Of a DNA stretch of 64,000 nucleotides, positions 1 through 11,157 are shown piece after piece. Every line of letters starts with the position of its first letter. The stretch's first letter is position 1. The position numbers and the translations under genes are program-made. The notes under the pieces were generated by a model that was given only the letters and a program-made list of their open reading frames with translations, did not search any database and was not told the origin of the DNA. This stretch comes from Bombardia bombarda (lineage: Eukaryota > Ascomycota > Sordariomycetes > Sordariales > Lasiosphaeriaceae): positions 8,680,001 through 8,744,000 of the forward strand of contig JAULSR010000002.1 in assembly GCA_030512295.1 (NCBI GenBank), read 5' to 3'.

Positions 1-35
1 GCCCTTAGCCTGAATTTGTACTCATGATTTAGCAG

Positions 36-3000
36 ATCCCCTACTTCCGGTCTCAGCAGCACAGTATCTCGATACTCCGCTTTTGGACCACCTCTTGAAT
101 ATGATGCCAGAAAGTTTTATGGCCGCTCCTGAGATTTCTACGAGGCACATAACACTCTGTCTCGGAGGTATCTTAGACTCTTGCCCTTTGAGCAGTATAT
201 TCATGTCCGCATTCCGCGCCCATCCCAAAATTCCAACTTTGTTGGAAACCCTATTGCTCCACGACCAAAGGCCAGAGGTTAGGCATAATACGATTGCGCT
301 GATCACGGAAAAAATTAGCCACAAGCTGGTGTAGGTACATCTTCATCTTACTTGGCTTTTAGTTTCTGACCTCCGTTTAACAACAGTGAACCGGATCCAG
401 TCGCAAATCAGTTTCGGGCTTTCACCTGGCCACTGGTTTCAAGCCTCGTAGGTCCGGCTATGGCGAGTCCTGTTGATTCCTATGAGATCCTAGATCTTTG
501 CTACGCGATCTTTGTGACATTGCGGGATTTCCAGACATTGAACTATCACGACCTCCTGCTGAATTGGGGTAATCTGCTTCTGGATTACACCACTTACGAG
601 GTATGTTTCGGCTGTTCCCTAAGTCGACCTTACGGCCTCTAACTTAGCTACTGAACAGGATGTTACTAAGCCCGGCATCGTCGATCGTGCAGTGACTGGC
701 TTAATCCGGCTTCTGCATGGTATTATCTGCTCCCATGATATCCCGGGTCATCAACAAGAGATGCTGCGCCTGAAGTTCGTGATTCCACCATACCCTTTCC
801 CGCACTCTGATCCTAACTATTTGCTAGGGGTGTTGCTCGGAAGATCTTCTGGAAACATCTTTATCCCCCTATGGACGGTCGACTTGCGCCCAGCCGGCCC
901 ATTCTCAGTCAAGATGGCCGGACAATGCTGTTCGAAATGATTTTCTCTTTAGTTGAAGGAGACCAAGATCAGATTGAAATGCTTCTGGAGGATCTAAACG
1001 AGCTAGTCCCAGTCTATCCAGAGGAAGAAGGTACATCCATCCGTTCTTAACGGCACAGAAGCTCCCGGCTAACCTAATCACTTTTGTTAGACTTATATGG
1101 ATACGAATTCCTTCAACAGTTCGAGAGAGCAAAGGCTATCAGGGCCCCCTGTGGTTATGTCGGTCTGAAGAATTTATCCAACACCTGCTACCTGAACTCG
1201 CTCTTCACGCAGCTTTACATGAACGTCAATTTTCGTCAGTTTATGCTCAAAGCTGAGGTCCAAGATGGCGACTATTCGCAAAACCTACTTTTCCAGACCC
1301 AGAGACTTTTTGCGCACTTGCAGGGAAGCATACGTCGATTTGCAAACCCCGAAGATTGCGTCAGTTGCATCAAGACATACGAAGATGGGCATATCGACAT
1401 TCATAATCAGATGGATGTGGATGAGTTCTACAACTTGCTGATTGACCGTTGGGAAAGCCAGCTTCTAACCAGTGACGAGAAGCGCCAGTTCCATTCTTTT
1501 TACGGTGGGCAACTGGTTCAACAGGTAAAATCCAAGGAATGCGAGCACATATCCGAGAGGTTAGAACCGTTCTCTGCAATCCAATGCGATATCAAGGGGA
1601 AGATGTCGCTTGAAGATAGCCTTCAAGCTTACGTTGACGGTGAAATCATGTCAGGAGGTGAGTTTTCCCTTCATTTCATACTGCCTCGACTTTTCTAACC
1701 GCCTACAGATAATCGGTACAAGTGCTCAACCTGTGACCGGCATGTCGATGCTTCGAAAAGGTTTGCTATTCTTGTCCCAGTGCAATGCGGCTATGACTGA
1801 CGTTGAGATCAGGGCTTGTCTAAAAGACATACCGGACAACCTGATATTCCATCTGAAGCGGTTCGATTTTAATCTACGAACCGTCCAGCGGAGTAAAATC
1901 AACGACTACTTCTCTTTTCCCAACAAGATTAATATGCGCCCGTATACAATTGAACATCTCAGTGGCGAGGACACACCAGACGACATCTTTGAACTGGTTG
2001 GAGTTCTTGTCCATTCCGGCACAGCCGAGTCTGGGCACTATTACTCGTACATCCGCGAGCGACCAACTAGCGGGGATAGCCAAGTATGGGTTGAGTTCAA
2101 CGATGATGTCGTCACTTCGTGGGACCCTGCGCAGATGGAGACCTCATGCTTCGGTGGCCCAGACTACCGTTCTCAATTCGACAACAACGGTGTCATCTAT
2201 GACAAGACCTACAGTGCCTATATGCTGTTCTACGAGAGATCGACATCTGTCGCAAAGAACCAGCAACTCCTCAGACAATGTGGTTACCCCAGCCCATTTT
2301 CTGTCGATGTATCACCGGATCTAGCGGGGCATATTCAGCTTGAGAACGAAGCCCTCCTGCGGAGGCATTGTCTCTATGACCCGTCTCAAATCAAGTTCGT
2401 CAATATGGCAATTGGACAATTACAGCTTTCGAATGAAGGAAAGTGTAGTTCGAGCCACAGGCTAGAAAACCTTGCTATGACCGCCGCGTTGAGCCATCTC
2501 GATCAAGTCGCATCAAGAACCAAGGATATTCCGGATTTTTTTGCCCTTCAAAAGCGCATAGATGCGATGTGTGAAGGCTGTGCCAAATGCAGCGTTGCGG
2601 TGTTCGAGTACTTCGACAAATACAATGAGCCGTTTCGGATGTTGGTGCAGAAAAATCCGGACGCCGACGTTCGTCAAGGAATAGTCGACCTGATGATCCG
2701 GGTCCTCCAACATATCAAAGCAGCAGTGCCGTACCAGTATGGCATACGTTCAGCTGACGACAGCGAGGATGATGACTATGGTCTCCAACAGTCGACAATG
2801 GCAGGAGTGATGCGTCTATTCAGGCTGCTTTGGGATAACTTTCACCTCAGCCTACGATCATGGCCAGAAGTGTTTGACTTTATGTTGTCATTTGTGAAGA
2901 TCGGACGCAACGAGATGGCGACTTTTCTTGAACAGCCATTCCTTTGGAAACTTCTAATGGTGGTATCCGCAGACGCGAGCCTAGAGTTGCCCCCGCAGTT

Positions 3001-4120
3001 TGCACGCATGATAACCACGGTGTCACGTAGGATGGCAACTCGTCCTCCTTCGTACGAATGCATCATTGCCCTCATCGATGTTCTGGTTGCTTCGATGCAA
3101 TTTTATGTCACGGAAGACGATCAAGTTATTGGCTTGGACACTCCCGAACAGCGTTTGGACCGGAACGAGGACTTGGAAGAGCCATTCCACTATACAAGGC
3201 AAGAAGTTAAGATTATCCACCATGACTGGGGCAGGGGTCTCTCAAATATCTTTGTGGAGAAACTCGTGTCCATCAACCAGAACCAGCCGGCAACATATAA
3301 TATCCTGGTAAACCTGATGAGACAGAGCCCGCTCATGGAAGAAAAGGTGTTTCGCACGCTGAGACTTTCTATCGGCGGGCAGATCACACAGCATCACAAT
3401 ACGCCTTACCTTCGCGCCGCTGCTCTGTTTTTCTGCCGTGTTGCAAGCCATGCGGATTTTGTCAACAGACTAATTGCTCACGTCATCGATCAGTGCATGT
3501 GTCTTCAGAATTCGGAAGGCAGATCGTTCTTCGAGTTCCAGCGGGACGTGTTTGATGGCCCACGGGAAAATACTGGGGAGGATCCAGAAGATATCCTGAT
3601 GGCTGGATTTGACAATGTGCCCAGGTGGGCGCCTGGCTTGCTGGTGTACTTTGATCCTGCCGTCAGCGGCGATGTGGAGGTGTTTCTGCAGGAGAAGCTT
3701 TTCAGATATGGACCGTCACCAGTCTTTGAAGACACGGAGCAAGGAAGAAGACGCGCGGCCAAAATCACCGAAACGGCCAAGGTTCTAGGATTCAGATGCC
3801 TGGAGTACCTGCGCGACAGCTATGTCACTCGGAACGTTGATGTTTCTAGGCGGGTCGTGGAGGGACCGGAGCGGGTCATCAGGGAGTGCGGGAAGTTTTT
3901 CAATCCTATGGAGGTGGATGAGTATCGAGAGTTTAGTAAACTCAGCCAGGGTGAGTTTTCCAACGCATGGCAGTTTGGGATTGATTAAAAGAAAGCTGAC
4001 ACTGAATTAGATGTGCTAGAGGCCTTGCGTAGATTCACGGTTGACGAGACAGAGGAGGACGGGTCCGGTATGTTTTTCAGCGACTCATCGAGCGTTACGT
4101 CAAGCCACACAGCCCGCTGA
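36..4120 (+). CDS. Ubiquitin-specific protease (UCH family, C19), 5'-partial
   Basis: Deubiquitinating cysteine protease that cleaves ubiquitin from substrates. I read exons 36-330, 387-600, 659-774, 828-1030, 1091-1657, 1709-1760, 1813-3950 and 4011-4120; all phases agree and give about 1230 residues, with the N-terminus upstream of the window. The Cys box NLSNTCYLNS has its catalytic Cys codon at 1186-1188. The His box GHYYSYIRE has its His at 2036-2038, followed by the WVEFNDD motif. A zinc-ribbon CxxC pair (YKCSTCDRH) lies in the small exon 1709-1760. The long C-terminal part (about 2400-3950) is helical without a recognised domain, as in the large USP9X/USP34-like enzymes. The final exon is short; an alternative intron starting at GTATGT (about 4069) would change only the last residues. 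Family call is firm; the exact orthologue is not. Confidence 0.88.
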
Positions 4121-4613
4121 TCAGGGTGGTTATTCCAGAGTGGGAGAACTCGTCTGGGTGTTCGGATCAGATGGATAGCGTCGGAGATATGGGCATGCCT
4201 GTCCCTGGCGAGAATCAGGAAGCGGAGATGCAATAGGATGACGGGTTGTGGGGGGTTGATGATATTGTGCATTCTTTGGGTTTGGTGAAAACCCGTGCAA
4301 GAAGAGGAAGGTATTGCACGTGGAAGAATTTCACAGCTACTACCCTAAGGTAGTCGCACCCAATATGAGAAATTAACGGGGGGTGTTCAAGGAACAGGGT
4401 CATGGAATGATATGGGCATATTCAGCATGGTCTACGGAGCGGCGGCGTCTGGGAGACAGAGCTTGGGATTCATTTTGCTTTCTCCTTCCCCCGCTCAACA
4501 TGGAGGAAATGGGGGGGAGGGTCGACGTGTTTCCGTTGCATGGGTGTGAATTTTGGGCGGCGGACGGCGAACGGATTGGGGGGTTTCAAGGTAAAGGACG
4601 GTCAAGGTGTCAA

Positions 4614-4639
4614 GTCAGTCAGTCAGTCAGTCAGTCAGT
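4614..4639. repeat. (GTCA)n microsatellite
   Basis: About 6.5 perfect tandem GTCA units. Confidence 0.9.
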
Positions 4640-5010
4640 GTTAGATTGCATGGCGAGGATATTCACCATAGAGGGGGCCGCCAATGAAGGTCGCGGCAAA
4701 GAATATGGGAATAAATGACGTCCTTTTCTAAAATGATGCTTTGCTTTTGGTCTTTTCTTTTTTGTGTGTGTGTGTTGTAATCTTTTTTTATTCGATTTTT
4801 TTTAACCGATGTGTGCATGATTGAAGAAGGCGACCAATGGTTTAGGATATGGGGTAAATATGCAGTTCAGTACGAGGGCGGCGAGGTGGTTCACTCATGG
4901 ATTACCTATGGGTGGTGGTGGTGATGGGTGCCTTGGCTGCCGGAAGGCATTGAATCCGGACAGGCGATGACGGGATTATTGATGCAAGATTGGGTCAGAG
5001 GATTCTCGTG

Positions 5011-5039
5011 TGGTGGTGGTGGTGGTGGTGGTGGTGGTG
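5011..5039. repeat. (TGG)n microsatellite
   Basis: Nine to ten TGG units in a row, in non-coding DNA. Confidence 0.9.
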
Positions 5040-6499
5040 CCTGATGGCCTCTGAACGAGGCGGCCATTTTCAAACGACTTCGATTTTCAATTCGCTACGC
5101 AAAGTTTCTTTTCTTGATGTCGGCTCCTGTTGCATGATTGGACATCGTGAGCTCTCTGTTGAGCGATGGAAGTGGTGTGCGTTCTGATTCACCAGCCCAA
5201 AAACTGCGGGGGCTAGGCTATTTTTGCAAATCTCTCTCCCATTGGATGCAGATTCGCAGTTAGACGCCTGGCAGCCCGGTCTAGCGAAGCGGCGTCCACT
5301 GAGTCGGCCTAGACTGAAAGCTTAAATTCTGCCCTGGTCCCTCATTCCTTAGATTCCTTAGCAGGAGGAGGAAAGCTACCCCGCATGCCCGCATAACCCA
5401 ACCTCCAACTGAAAATAGACAAACTTCCTTCCCCTACGATTCCCAATGATGCACCCCTGCCCATTTTAACCGCCGCCGTTCAATCCCTTGAGTGGGATGC
5501 GGCGAATGGGCGATCATACAGCACGGCCTGCTAGCTCGTAGCCTGCAGTGACGAAGCGTGAAAGGATTCCTTCGGATGGGTCCGCCCGGGATGGCCCCCA
5601 GCTTGTCCCAGGCCAGTCTCGACCTGCCAGCGAACGTCGACGGTGCGAGATCATGCAGCCTGATTCATTCAAACTCGTTCGCTCGCCATGGGTTATTCTT
5701 CCCGAGCCGGGTTGGTCCTGGTACTATCACACATACACGCATGCTAGCTAGGTATATCACACAGCATGGGAGCCCCCACCCCTCACTCAACTCACCATAC
5801 CATACCTACTACGTACACTTATGCACAGCAGTAAACAAAAGAAACAAACAAAACAACAATGGCTAATAGAAACAACGTCCTTTGAGAGGTCAGTTACGTG
5901 GGGAAACGTGAAACAATACATGCATGCATGCATGCACACATTGGTAGTGTAGTTGCATATGCACCTTAGGCACATGCAGACGAAGTGGGAAGAAAACCTG
6001 GAAATTTTCCTCTCTGCTTTGTGCATGCTATTGATACATGTCGTTCAATGGCCTTTGTGGCAGCCATTCTGAGCCTCCTTGCTTTAATATAGCCGCCCAG
6101 TCTTTTTTTATCCTGCCAAAAAAGCTTCCCCCCTTTCTTTTTTTCTTTGATGGGATCTTTGTTGTCCTTGTTAACCTTTTTAAAATAATATATTGTTTGA
6201 CCAGATTCGCAAAGCTGCGGTGGATGATTGATATATGGCCCAGTGGTGGACAGCTCAAGGCAGCGCTTTAATATCTCGAATTCGTCCTTATCCTTTCCCC
6301 AGCTACGATATACACAAGAGAGGCACATGATAACTTCTCCACTCTTCACGATCGGGAACGAGCCGTGTCGCCCTGGGCGAGAGAGTGAGAAAGACACCTG
6401 AAGAAGAAGAGTCTTTGATTTGGGCCCGCTTTTTACCTGGTTGGATTTCTGTACACAATTCCCAATTTCCAACTCGTCGATCCAGCTGGAATCACCACA

Positions 6500-7848
6500 A
6501 TGGCCTTTGACCGGCCCCTATCTCTGAAGGACCGCATCTCATCACCGCTCGAGGCCGGAACATCCATTGTCGACGGCCACCACCTCCCTGGTCGTCTCAA
6601 CCAGGCTCTCGACTATGCCTCGAAGAGGCTATCGAGAAAGGCCGTGGACATAACCCTTCTAGTTGTCAGGAGGGACTATCAGCTACCCACATCATCGCCA
6701 CTAGTCTCCTCAGCTTCGCCTCCAACCTCAGCTGCTAGCACACCGGCACGGTCCACCTTCGCGGCCTCAACTACTAATGCCTTTCGACGATTTGCTCGAT
6801 CAAGAAGCACCTCGAATGTATCCTCTTCGGCTGAGGCCCCCGCTGTATGCGAGAGGATAGTGAACATTGCCCTCGGGCACTTTCGCACTGGTAACGGCAC
6901 CGCCTCACCGACCTTTAGTGATGCATCCCTTACGTCAGGGTCCACGACGTCGACGGCAGACACTGTCGACACCACCTTTAGCAGTCGCCGTCTCCGGTGG
7001 CCAGCAAGTCCAGCAGCATGTGGCTCCGCACCCTTGACTCCCTCCACTCCCTTCACGATTGCCTCCTCGGCAACTGCGAGCACAGATACTGGCAGCGCGG
7101 CGGACGCAGCCATGCTACTGCAGGACCCTACCACGTTCGGAATCAGGCTGGCACATGTTGGCGTCGTGGATGCGCGTGAGGAGCGAATACTAGCACAGAC
7201 AATGGAGAAGACGGCGCGCAAGTTCAGACTAGGGTTGGTTTATCCCCCCTTCTTCTGAATATCTCTTTACCGCCTTACACAGACAGCAATGGCTAACATC
7301 CTCCACAGACCCAACTGGCTTCCCCACCCCGTATCTCCAACCACCCTTGGCCTCCCGGCCGACCTAGTCGAGCGCTCTCTGGCCCAGAACGAGGTCCTCT
7401 TCTCCTCCAAGAACCTGATCCTGTTATCGCTCGATCATCTGTACACCTTCCGCACAGCTCTCCAATCGTATACGCGCACGCAAGCATCATCCCGTCTGGA
7501 AGACACGGTCGACGAGCTGCGGCGTCTGATCCTCGCCAACGGCCGACAGCGGCTGCGCAAGAGCAGCCTGCTCTCTGCATACCGCTGGCTCGACCCGGTC
7601 AGTGACGCGGCTCTCGCCGATGTCTGTCGCATGTACAGCCGCGCGTACGGCGGGCTGGAGAGGGAGAGCGGCGTCGAGGATGATCTCGACGCCAGTGTCC
7701 CGGCGTGGCCGCTTTCTAACAAGAGCGAGTCGCTACCACCTGGGGTCAACACCCTTCTCACTAAGGAACGATCACCACTACTACTACGGGCTGGGAGCCC
7801 GCTACTTGAGCAATGGTGTCCTGATGACAAGGAGCTGCTGTTGTTTGG

Positions 7849-7887
<39 letters not shown>

Positions 7888-8611
7888 GATCGCGGAAGAC
7901 CTACTTGAACTAGACCTGGGCGATGAGAAGCGGGAACTCGACGCAATCGAAGCCTGGTACCGCAATGTCCAGATCGACCTCGACGTCGACATCTTAAACC
8001 TACAATGCATCCCACGGCCGGTCTCTTTAGTGAGGAGCATTACCGCCATCCCTGCCACCACCGAGGTAGTACTACCGGATGAAGAAGAAGAAGGATTCCG
8101 ACGCAACACAACCCCCAGACTCGCGTCTCCTCCTCCGCCTCCTGCAGCAGGCAGGTGTCTGGGCCTGAAGCTGCAGACAGCCTTTGCTAAACCCACACCA
8201 AAGCGCCAGCAGCAGTTAGGAAGCGGGAGACTGCCAGGCGGTGGGCAGAAGAGCCAGGAGATGGAGGAGGTGGTTAGAATCACCCTCGATGGCGGCCTGG
8301 ATATCGTCGACCTCGAAGAGGAGGAGGAGCTCACCGCGCGGCCCAAAAGCGCCGTGGCGACGACGCGGGCGGCGCAGTGGAATAGCCTGTTGTCTATTGA
8401 CGGGATGCTGCTTGACCCGCCGCCGATCTCTGCCGTCCAGGGCACATTGGATAAGGAGGATAGTTCGGTTCTGCAGCAGCAACAGATTACAGTCCCGATA
8501 ACACCGAATGAGTACGAAGACATCTCGCCTATTACGAGGGGGGAGTGGGGGTTTCTGATGGTGGGCGGGGAGTGGAAGAATGGGAGGACGGTGGCGGTTG
8601 AGACGTGCTGA
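6500..8611 (+). CDS. Conserved ascomycete protein of unknown function
   Basis: Two exons, 6500-7233 and 7309-8611. The 75-nt intron ends in CTCCACAG; phases match and the product is 678 residues. The N-terminus (about residues 1-60, beginning MAFDRPLSLKDRISSP) and the segment spanning the intron (about 210-300, including PNWLPHPVSP) look like conserved ordered parts. They are separated by a Ser/Thr/Ala-rich low-complexity stretch. A run of about 12 Asp residues is encoded by a (GAT) repeat at 7850-7886 and followed by acidic, low-complexity sequence. No signal peptide or membrane segment is visible. I have a weak recollection of such proteins being labelled gastric-mucin-like or DUF7582 in fungi, but I cannot confirm it. 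Function unknown. Confidence 0.8.
7850..7886 (+). repeat. (GAT)12 coding microsatellite
   Basis: Perfect GAT repeat inside the coding frame of the 6500-8611 gene, encoding an Asp run. Length variation between strains would change the protein without breaking the frame. Confidence 0.9.
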
Positions 8612-9265
8612 GGAGGTTGGCTGGGTGGTGATACACACCACACCACTCTGCATTGTTGGAAAATGTGATATGAATTATGAACTTTTATGAGAGCCGGGGA
8701 TGTCTTTTTGAGCTGATGTGGGATGGTATGATTTGATTGATGACGCATAGCGAAGCGTATACACTTATTTTGATGATTCGAATTACATCCTTTCTTGATT
8801 GTCTATTATTGGCTGTTTTGGTTTGGCGTTTAGAGGGAAGGCAAAAAGAATGAATCCATGAGGCGTTGGTGGTTACGTTTTGTTACGTTTTATTTATTTG
8901 GTAGCAAAGATAGACAGACACATATGAACACTGCTTTTGCTTCATTTGAGAAATACTTTTCTGGCGCGATATACCCAACTGAATAACTCCCAAGATCACT
9001 TGAGAACTGTGTAAACTGATCGCACGCCACGTGTATATTCCGCACCGCAAAAGTCAGACCTCTCCGTCTATGTGGGCCAACTCAGCCACTCGATCATCCA
9101 TCACTATTCTGTTCTCATTGTATTTACCGACTGCCTGCTATACACGTGACAACTTGGGGGGATATATCGAACTCAACTGTTCCTTTCTTTCATCCTACTC
9201 AGTCTCCTCTTCTCGCCCTGATTTCATTTTCATCAACCAGCCAACCAACCAGTATCTCAAAAAGA
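8612..9265. other. Convergent intergenic region
   Basis: Lies between the 3' ends of the 6500-8611 gene and the PRCC-domain gene. AT-richer than its flanks and with no supported gene; presumably holds both 3' UTRs. Confidence 0.6.
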
Positions 9266-10630
9266 CTACTTCCACCCATACCGCCCCGCCGCGTCCTTGC
9301 GCGTATTCTTGCCCGCCACAAAGCTCTCCTCCAGCGCGGCCTGGTTGTTCTGCACCATGCTGACCATCTGGCGCAGGCTGTGTTTCCCGGGCACGATGGA
9401 CCGCACGGGGTTGTAGACCTGCTCGGTGCCCGACTGGCGCAGCGCCTCGTTGTGCGCGTACTCCTGCTCCATGTTGAAGCTGATGACCTTGGCGCCTGCG
9501 GGTATGAACGAGCTGTTGTTGTTGGTGTTGTTGTTGACGCCGCCGCGGCCAAAGAGCTCTCGGCGGGCTTCTTTGGAGAGGTTGAGGTCGTCGGCTATGG
9601 AGGTGAGAGATTGCTGGTGGTTTGGTTGTTGCTGCGGTGTTTCTTGGTATGGCTGCTCGTAGTGCTCGTAGCTGCCGGTGTATTCGTCGTCGGCTGTGGC
9701 GGTGGTAGCGGGGTCGTCGTAGCTGGTTGTAGGTCCTGCGCCGTTGAATAGAGGCTCGTATGCGCCGGTGCTGGTGCTTGTTGTCGCGGCGGGCGAGGCG
9801 TCTGTATCTGCCCCCATGGAAAAGAGCGATACCTTCTTCTTTGGGGGTGGCGCTGCTGCTGCAGCCGCCGCCACATTTTGCTCTGCTGTTGCTGTGATTT
9901 TCCCATTTGGTGCCATATTTGGCTTCTTCTTCATCTTATTCAACCCTGGCTTCCTTGCCACGGACAGAGGCTTGAACATGAGCGGCTTGCCCACGAGCTT
10001 CACCTCGCTCTCGGGCCGCTGCCCGGCTGGTATCGATGGCCCCGCGGGCGCCTTGCGCGGCGGGGGAAGGTTCAGCCCTAGGCCGCCGCCGGAGTTTGAG
10101 TTGGTGCTGTTATCGTCCTCGTCATCGCCGCCCCCTCTCGCCCTGGCAAATGATGGCTCTGCTCCCGTCCTTAGTTGCACCCCGCGCGCGGGGGCGGTGC
10201 CTGTTCGTGTGGCTGACCCTGACATTGTTTCTGACGTCGATGGTGATACCCCCTCAGCCGCTTGTGTTGTTGTCGTTGATGATGATGATGATGATGATGA
10301 TGGTGATGTTGTGATTGTAGCTGTGGTAGCCTTCTTGGGTGGCGGTAGGAATGAGCCAAAGGCGCTGAACCGGCTGGCGCCAGCTGCTGCTGTCTTGGTT
10401 CGCTTTGCCGGTGGTTCGTCGCCATCTCGTGAGGAAGAGTCCGCGCTTGCGCCAGCGCTCGCGCTTGGAAGGTTGACGACAATCTTGCTGGATCCGGACC
10501 GATCGACGAGCTTTTGGAAGGGCTTTTTGGTGTTTGACCCGGATGCAGTAGCTGTTGGCTGGGGGGCTACTGGCTTCTTCTGGACGGGTTCCGCGTCGGA
10601 TTCCGAGTCGGAGTAATCGACTAGTCCCAT
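9266..10630 (-). CDS. PRCC-domain protein (mitotic checkpoint regulator PRCC family)
   Basis: Single exon, 454 residues. The N-terminus MGLVDYSDSESD and the C-terminal block ending NTRKDAAGRYGW are the typical ends of the PRCC family. The mammalian member is a nuclear, splicing-associated protein that binds MAD2B. The middle is disordered: Ser runs, Pro/Ala-rich stretches and a Lys-rich patch (about residues 225-240) that could serve nuclear import. The C-terminal 150 residues, starting near the NLSKEARRELFGR segment, are the ordered, conserved part. It is divergently transcribed from the Sin1 gene with 527 bp between the start codons. The function is inferred from the family and has not been shown in fungi as far as I know. 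Confidence 0.82.
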   Translation of the reverse strand: MGLVDYSDSESDAEPVQKKPVAPQPTATASGSNTKKPFQKLVDRSGSSKIVVNLPSASAGASADSSSRDGDEPPAKRTKTAAAGASRFSAFGSFLPPPKKATTATITTSPSSSSSSSSTTTTQAAEGVSPSTSETMSGSATRTGTAPARGVQLRTGAEPSFARARGGGDDEDDNSTNSNSGGGLGLNLPPPRKAPAGPSIPAGQRPESEVKLVGKPLMFKPLSVARKPGLNKMKKKPNMAPNGKITATAEQNVAAAAAAAPPPKKKVSLFSMGADTDASPAATTSTSTGAYEPLFNGAGPTTSYDDPATTATADDEYTGSYEHYEQPYQETPQQQPNHQQSLTSIADDLNLSKEARRELFGRGGVNNNTNNNSSFIPAGAKVISFNMEQEYAHNEALRQSGTEQVYNPVRSIVPGKHSLRQMVSMVQNNQAALEESFVAGKNTRKDAAGRYGWK

Positions 10631-11157
10631 GGCTGCTGCTGTTTTTGCTTCCGGGTGATTGTAGTTGTCGATTAAATGGTCGTTTGAATGATGTTGTGGA
10701 GTTGTTGTCGCACTCCAGGTGGGCTGATTCGCTATGAAGGCCTGAAGGGTGCTACGGTCAAGATGTTGGGGGGGCGGCCTTGTTATCGATAAGACAGATA
10801 AGATAAGCTCCCGTTGTCTTGCGGTTGTCGCATCACAGCATGGATAGCATAGATGGCAGGGGCTCTCTAGGTAACTCGATCAGGGAGCTGCATCTGTTTC
10901 ACGAGGCTGAAGCTTAAAGCAACGGGAAGTCGCGGCCTTGTTCAATTGTCGTGGGCAGTTTTATGGTTTAATTAGTAAACTACCTACTTACGAAGTGAGA
11001 GAAGGAGCTACCTGAGGTAAATGTTGACCCTCGAGCGCACTCTTCAGCGCCCCCAACCCCATCTCCGCGCCACCTCTTCCAAGCATCCACACACCCCAAT
11101 CGACAATCAACAGTAAATGCACATAGCCACCAAGGTGCATGTGTGCAGACGGCAGCC
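10631..11157. promoter_or_regulatory. Shared divergent promoter region, PRCC / Sin1
   Basis: A 527-bp gap between two divergent start codons, so both promoters must lie here or overlap the 5' UTRs. No certain TATA box or operator can be named. Confidence 0.5.

Larger units (their letters stand above)
4121..6499. other. Intergenic, 2.4 kb, with simple repeats
   Basis: No gene is supported here. It holds the 3' flank of the protease gene and the upstream region of the next gene. A GTCA tandem run lies at 4614-4639, a TGG run at 5011-5039 and a CATG run near 5929-5939. The short open frames between 5548 and 6472 have no recognisable protein features and overlap on both strands. Confidence 0.6.

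Noticed and set aside
770..840. Apparent one-base frameshift in the ubiquitin protease near 830
   Set aside because: A 53-nt intron at 775-827 with a CCTAAC branch site and TAG acceptor explains it with matching phase.
9744..10616. 290-codon frame antisense to the PRCC gene
   Set aside because: Low-complexity mirror of the Ser/Ala/Pro-rich sense protein, with no motif.
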